Positions 60,950 to 64,000 of a stretch of DNA of 64,000 nucleotides are shown one piece after another. The stretch comes from Jacaranda mimosifolia. Its lineage: Eukaryota; Streptophyta; Magnoliopsida; Lamiales; Bignoniaceae. Positions within the stretch are counted from its first letter, which is position 1; every line of letters begins with the position of its first letter. Where the stretch lies: the NCBI GenBank assembly GCA_018894105.1, contig CM032123.1, positions 7,689,001 through 7,753,000 on the forward strand. The letters run 5' to 3'. Below the pieces are notes generated by a model. The model had not been told where the DNA came from and ran no database searches. It was given only the letters and a program-made list of their open reading frames with translations. The position numbers and the translations under genes were made by a program.

Positions 60950-62011
60950 TGACCTCGGAACAAGCTCGTGAGGTCTTACATGAAGCCCACTCAGCTATTT
61001 GTGGCAATCATTCTAGAGGATGATCTCTGCCCATAAAATCATCAAATATGGGTATTTCTAGCCAACTTTGTTGAAAGATGCTGTTGACTTCACTAGACAA
61101 TACCCATCCTGCTAGGTCCACTCGAACATACCTCATATGTCTGCGCCAATGTTGATGCCCATCTAGATCGCATGGTCGTTTGATTAGTGGGGGATTGATA
61201 TAATCGATTTTTTTCCAAAAACTACAGGTCAAAGAAAATTTATGATCATTGCGGTTGAATACTTTATGATGTGGGTCAAAGCAGAGGTAGTTCCTAAGAT
61301 AATCGACGCGGCCATAAAAGTTTTATCTAGAAAAATATAATATGTCGTTTTGATTTGCCCAAAGTGTTGATATTGAACAATGGGGCACATTTCCATAGCA
61401 GGCGCATGAAGAATTGGTGCGAAAATCTAGGGATCCGATAACACTTCACCTCAGTCAGGAACCCTCAAGCCAATGGGCAAACGAAAGTTACAAACAGAAC
61501 AGTACTAGATCACTTCAAGGCTCGACTTGAGGGAACCGAAGCGAGCTGGGCAGATGACCTTCCTAGGGTGATTTGGGTATATAGAGCTACCACTAGTCAC
61601 AGTCCCTATACTCTGGTCTCCAGGCTTGAGACAGTTGTTCCAACAGAACTGATACAACACACTGCTCAAGTAATCCACTATAATCCAATCAAAAATACCT
61701 CGAAAAGAAAATTCAATCTTGAAACAGTTGATGAGCTATGCCAACAAGCATACATGACAATGTAAAGATATAGGTCAAAGATGGTTGAGCATTACAACAA
61801 AGGAGTTTAACCGAAAAGCTTCAAAATTAGGGACCTCATCCTAAAAAATGTTGAAGTTTAAAAGAATGTGGGAAAGCTCGAATCGAAAAAGGAAGGCCCT
61901 CGCTCGGTGGTCAAAGTAGCAAAGCACAATGCCTACCGACTCACAGATATGAATGGTAATGAGCTCCTATGACCATGGAACGCAGTGAACTTAAAAATGC
62001 TTTATGTTTAA
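60950..62011 (+). pseudogene. Gypsy integrase remnant and pol end
   Basis: Catalytic core pieces: MIIAVEYFMMWVKAEVVP (usual first Asp is Glu) and FDLPKVLILNNGAHFHSRRM (usual SDNG is LNNG, second Asp lost). Then VRNPQANGQTKVTNRTVLDH, ARLEGTEASWADDLPRVIWV and the end PWNAVNLKMLYV with TAA at 62009-62011. With two Asp changes the integrase could not act. Confidence 0.8.
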
Positions 62012-62860
62012 AGAGATAAAAGTCTCCCATTGACTGTACCAAAGTATCATTTCAGATAAATAAAGATCATTTATGCTTCTACGACTACGCACTCATGTGA
62101 GCAATCCAAGGCTTCTAGCCTAAGATAATAATCAAATTGATCATTTAAAGTTGACCCCGCAGTCGACCTCAAAGTGTTTCAACAATAAACTATAGCTTAA
62201 AGCCCAAATTAATGAACAAACTTATTGCACGAGTCAACTATTTCAAACTCAACCAGAAATTGGCCTTGTAGTCCAAAACAAACATGCTTAAATAATATGC
62301 GCATCATAATGTCAACGATTGAGCGTAAGGCCAGACTAATTTAATGAATTTGGGCACCAAGCTTGTTCATTTGGTCGCGAAGAAAGCAACTTAAGTTGAC
62401 CAAGCAGTTGACGACAAAGAATACTTCAACACCTATTTTTATATGGGTTAACTTGATATTAGTGTCTTGGATTAATCCCATTACTTTTGCACTAGTCGAT
62501 TTCTAAATCGACCGTGGACTTATCCAACTCCTTTGTCAGAGGATCACGTTGTGTGATTTCTTATTTGAGATTAAATTATTTATTTCATCGTCTCTTGATG
62601 CAAGCAATTGACGAAAATGAAAGCATTTGAAAGAAAAAAATAAAATTGAATGCACATTGATGAGCAAAAGACTATTCATTGAATTCGATCAAATTTGATT
62701 ACAAAGATTGAGCAGGTACAAGAAAAATTAAAAGCAAGTGCCTCGTAGGGTGAACAAAAAAATCCAAGAGACTAGCCTAAGCTTTCAACTCAACCTAGCC
62801 CCTTCAATTCATATAGCTCACACGCCTTCATCAATCGCCTGATCATGCTCGTCTCTTGAA
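62012..62860. other. Spacer between pol and the antisense ORF
   Basis: Non-coding DNA with repeated 'gttgaccaagca/agtcgacc' words. It corresponds in position to the tandem-repeat zone of the two other Tat 3' regions, but no clear array is present. Confidence 0.5.
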
Positions 62861-62869
62861 GGCACGGTG

Positions 62870-63990
62870 ACTATCACAGGACCCTCAACTTTTTACTTGG
62901 GCACTATAGTAGGCACTGGCTGGATTGCAGGGGCTGGTCGTTATGTTCCCACTTCATCAACTAGGAAGGGACGCTGCTCGGCTGAGGGGAAGAAAGCAAC
63001 CAGATCAACTTTATCGTCCCTAATATTGAACATAAAGTCATTTGTAAAAGAAAACTCGCTGATCACTATGGCGCGCCTCATTTGATGATTAGCGGCAGCC
63101 CCGACCACAGGCACAATAGTAGGTCCCTCCTCTAGAGTATTTTTGCTTGGTTCAAAATAGTTCTGGAGCAGCTCATTTTGCATTAGGTTAAGTTGGGCCA
63201 TATCTTTAGGGCGAAACTGGTAGCCTAAGTACTCCAACTGCTTTACAGCTTTCTCAAAGGCATCTTATGCATCGTCAATATAGAAGACGATGTTGGCATC
63301 TTGGAACACCGAGCACAATATAAATTGCTGCATAACTTCTCGTCGAATGAGCGGCATCATCTTAAAAAATTCATCTCGAGCATAATTCATCGCAATATTA
63401 TACGCATGCATCCCACCAGAATCATAACTAGCATGCGCGTCCATTCTGGCCTTTAGTGGCAACTCGTCCATTCTGCTTTTCTCAGCCACCACATCCATGA
63501 GCTACGCGTCCTTGAGCTCGAACTAGTCGTCATTTTCCTTGAACTGCTTGATTGCCGAATTGAGCTTAGCCTCAATCACATCCACCTCACTGTGTTCCTC
63601 CTGAAGCTAGTTGCAATCACCTAGGGCCAACTTCAACCTCCGATAGAAATGGTAGCCTAGATGGCGAACCTGCAATGGAAACAATCTTAGTCTAGATATA
63701 TATTAGAAAAAGAAAATAAAAATGAAGCATTCGACAAGCGAATAGTACCCGGCTATATACTTACCATGTTTGTGTAATATGCCAACAACTTCAGCATCCC
63801 ATCCTAGCTTAGCTACATCATCTTCTTCTGGTCGGACCCAAACAGTCCAGCCATCATCACTTTTCCAAACGCGGACCCAATCGACCCTACAATCAGTATC
63901 AATAAGGAATTGTGAATGGCCACTTCAGTACCAAATTATCGGAGTGATGGAAACTTTGGCAGTTAAAACAACTTGTCCTCTCCCCACTGC
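62870..63990 (-). pseudogene. Antisense extra ORF of the Tat-type element
   Basis: Minus-strand frames 63498-63265 (YARDEFFKMMPLIRREVMQQ) and 63237-62941 (LEYLGYQFRPKDMAQLNLM). The protein is unnamed; it is a charged helical segment of the same type as the relics at 1500-2150 and 33720-33900. Stops at 63260 and 62940 break it. Transcription opposite to pol is the notable feature. Confidence 0.55.
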
Positions 63991-64000
63991 CTGAAGAGAT

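Larger units (their letters stand above)
55714..63994 (+). mobile_element. Ty3/gypsy Tat-lineage retrotransposon, degenerate, runs off the window
   Basis: Probable 5' LTR about 55714-56542, primer site tttggcattgtctgtggga (56546-56564, matching the common Tat form TGGCGCCGTCTGTGGGA with changes), gag about 56900-58040, protease about 58300-58440, RT about 59150-59750, RNase H to 60270, a second RNase H about 60350-60720, integrase to 62011, then an antisense extra ORF (62870-63990). Two RNase H segments and an antisense ORF are typical of Tat. Stops occur in every domain. The 3' LTR lies beyond the window. Confidence 0.8.

Overview
The window is repeat-rich nuclear DNA from a flowering plant, probably a eudicot. 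The evidence is spliced genes with GT-AG introns, Ty1/copia elements of the Tork/Tnt1 type, Ty3/gypsy elements of the Tat type, and hAT, Mutator-like (MULE), PIF/Harbinger and CACTA transposons in AT-rich DNA. I cannot name the species. No CRISPR, rRNA or tRNA gene is visible.

The only host gene family I can support is a serine carboxypeptidase-like (SCPL) pair in direct tandem on the minus strand. The downstream gene model, here SCPL-B (47424 to 40731), splices from 13 exons into an uninterrupted 461-codon frame. It has a signal peptide, the oxyanion segment GGPGCS, nucleophile Ser183, Asp383 and His438. Its paralog SCPL-A (16591 to 6807, with a detached first-exon remnant near 29895-30010) is dead: it has a Ser to Leu change at the nucleophile, several stops, frameshifts and lost splice sites. 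Paralogous flanks reach from about 6100 to 30165 for A and from about 33920 to 48610 for B.

Layout: 1-6100, decayed Tat-type gypsy 3' region with a nested hAT element. 6100-17063, SCPL-A remnants holding a copia element (7634-12709), a MULE with a nested hAT (14129-15460) and a copia solo LTR (15677-16372). 17064-23555, a second minus-strand copia split by a 2.6 kb LTR-like insertion. 23571-29890, small TIR element, LTR relic, gypsy antisense-ORF fragment, CACTA fragments and a hAT element. 29895-33912, SCPL-A first-exon remnant, copia relic and a second copy of the Tat 3' region holding a PIF-type MITE. 34046-39571, a plus-strand copia element with LTRs and tRNA-Met-type primer site, its 3' LTR split by a hAT MITE. 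39898-40471, a CACTA-like insertion. 40731-47424, SCPL-B with a MULE in intron 3 and a 63-nt alternating purine-pyrimidine tract plus a hAT element in its upstream region. 48425-55713, AT-rich DNA with a Harbinger-type MITE, a 53-bp tandem array, a solo LTR inside a local duplication, and a 3.0 kb LTR-like unit with an AAGTT target duplication. 55714-63994, a degenerate Tat-type gypsy element (LTR, primer site, gag, protease, RT, two RNase H segments, integrase, antisense extra ORF) running off the right edge.

The duplicated SCPL locus works as a natural control. For most insertions one paralog preserves the empty site, so borders and target duplications can be read directly. All retroelement coding regions are broken. 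Nothing here amounts to a new defence or metabolic system. The points worth following are the intact, probably acyltransferase-type SCPL gene with its unusual promoter and the layered insertion history of its dead twin.
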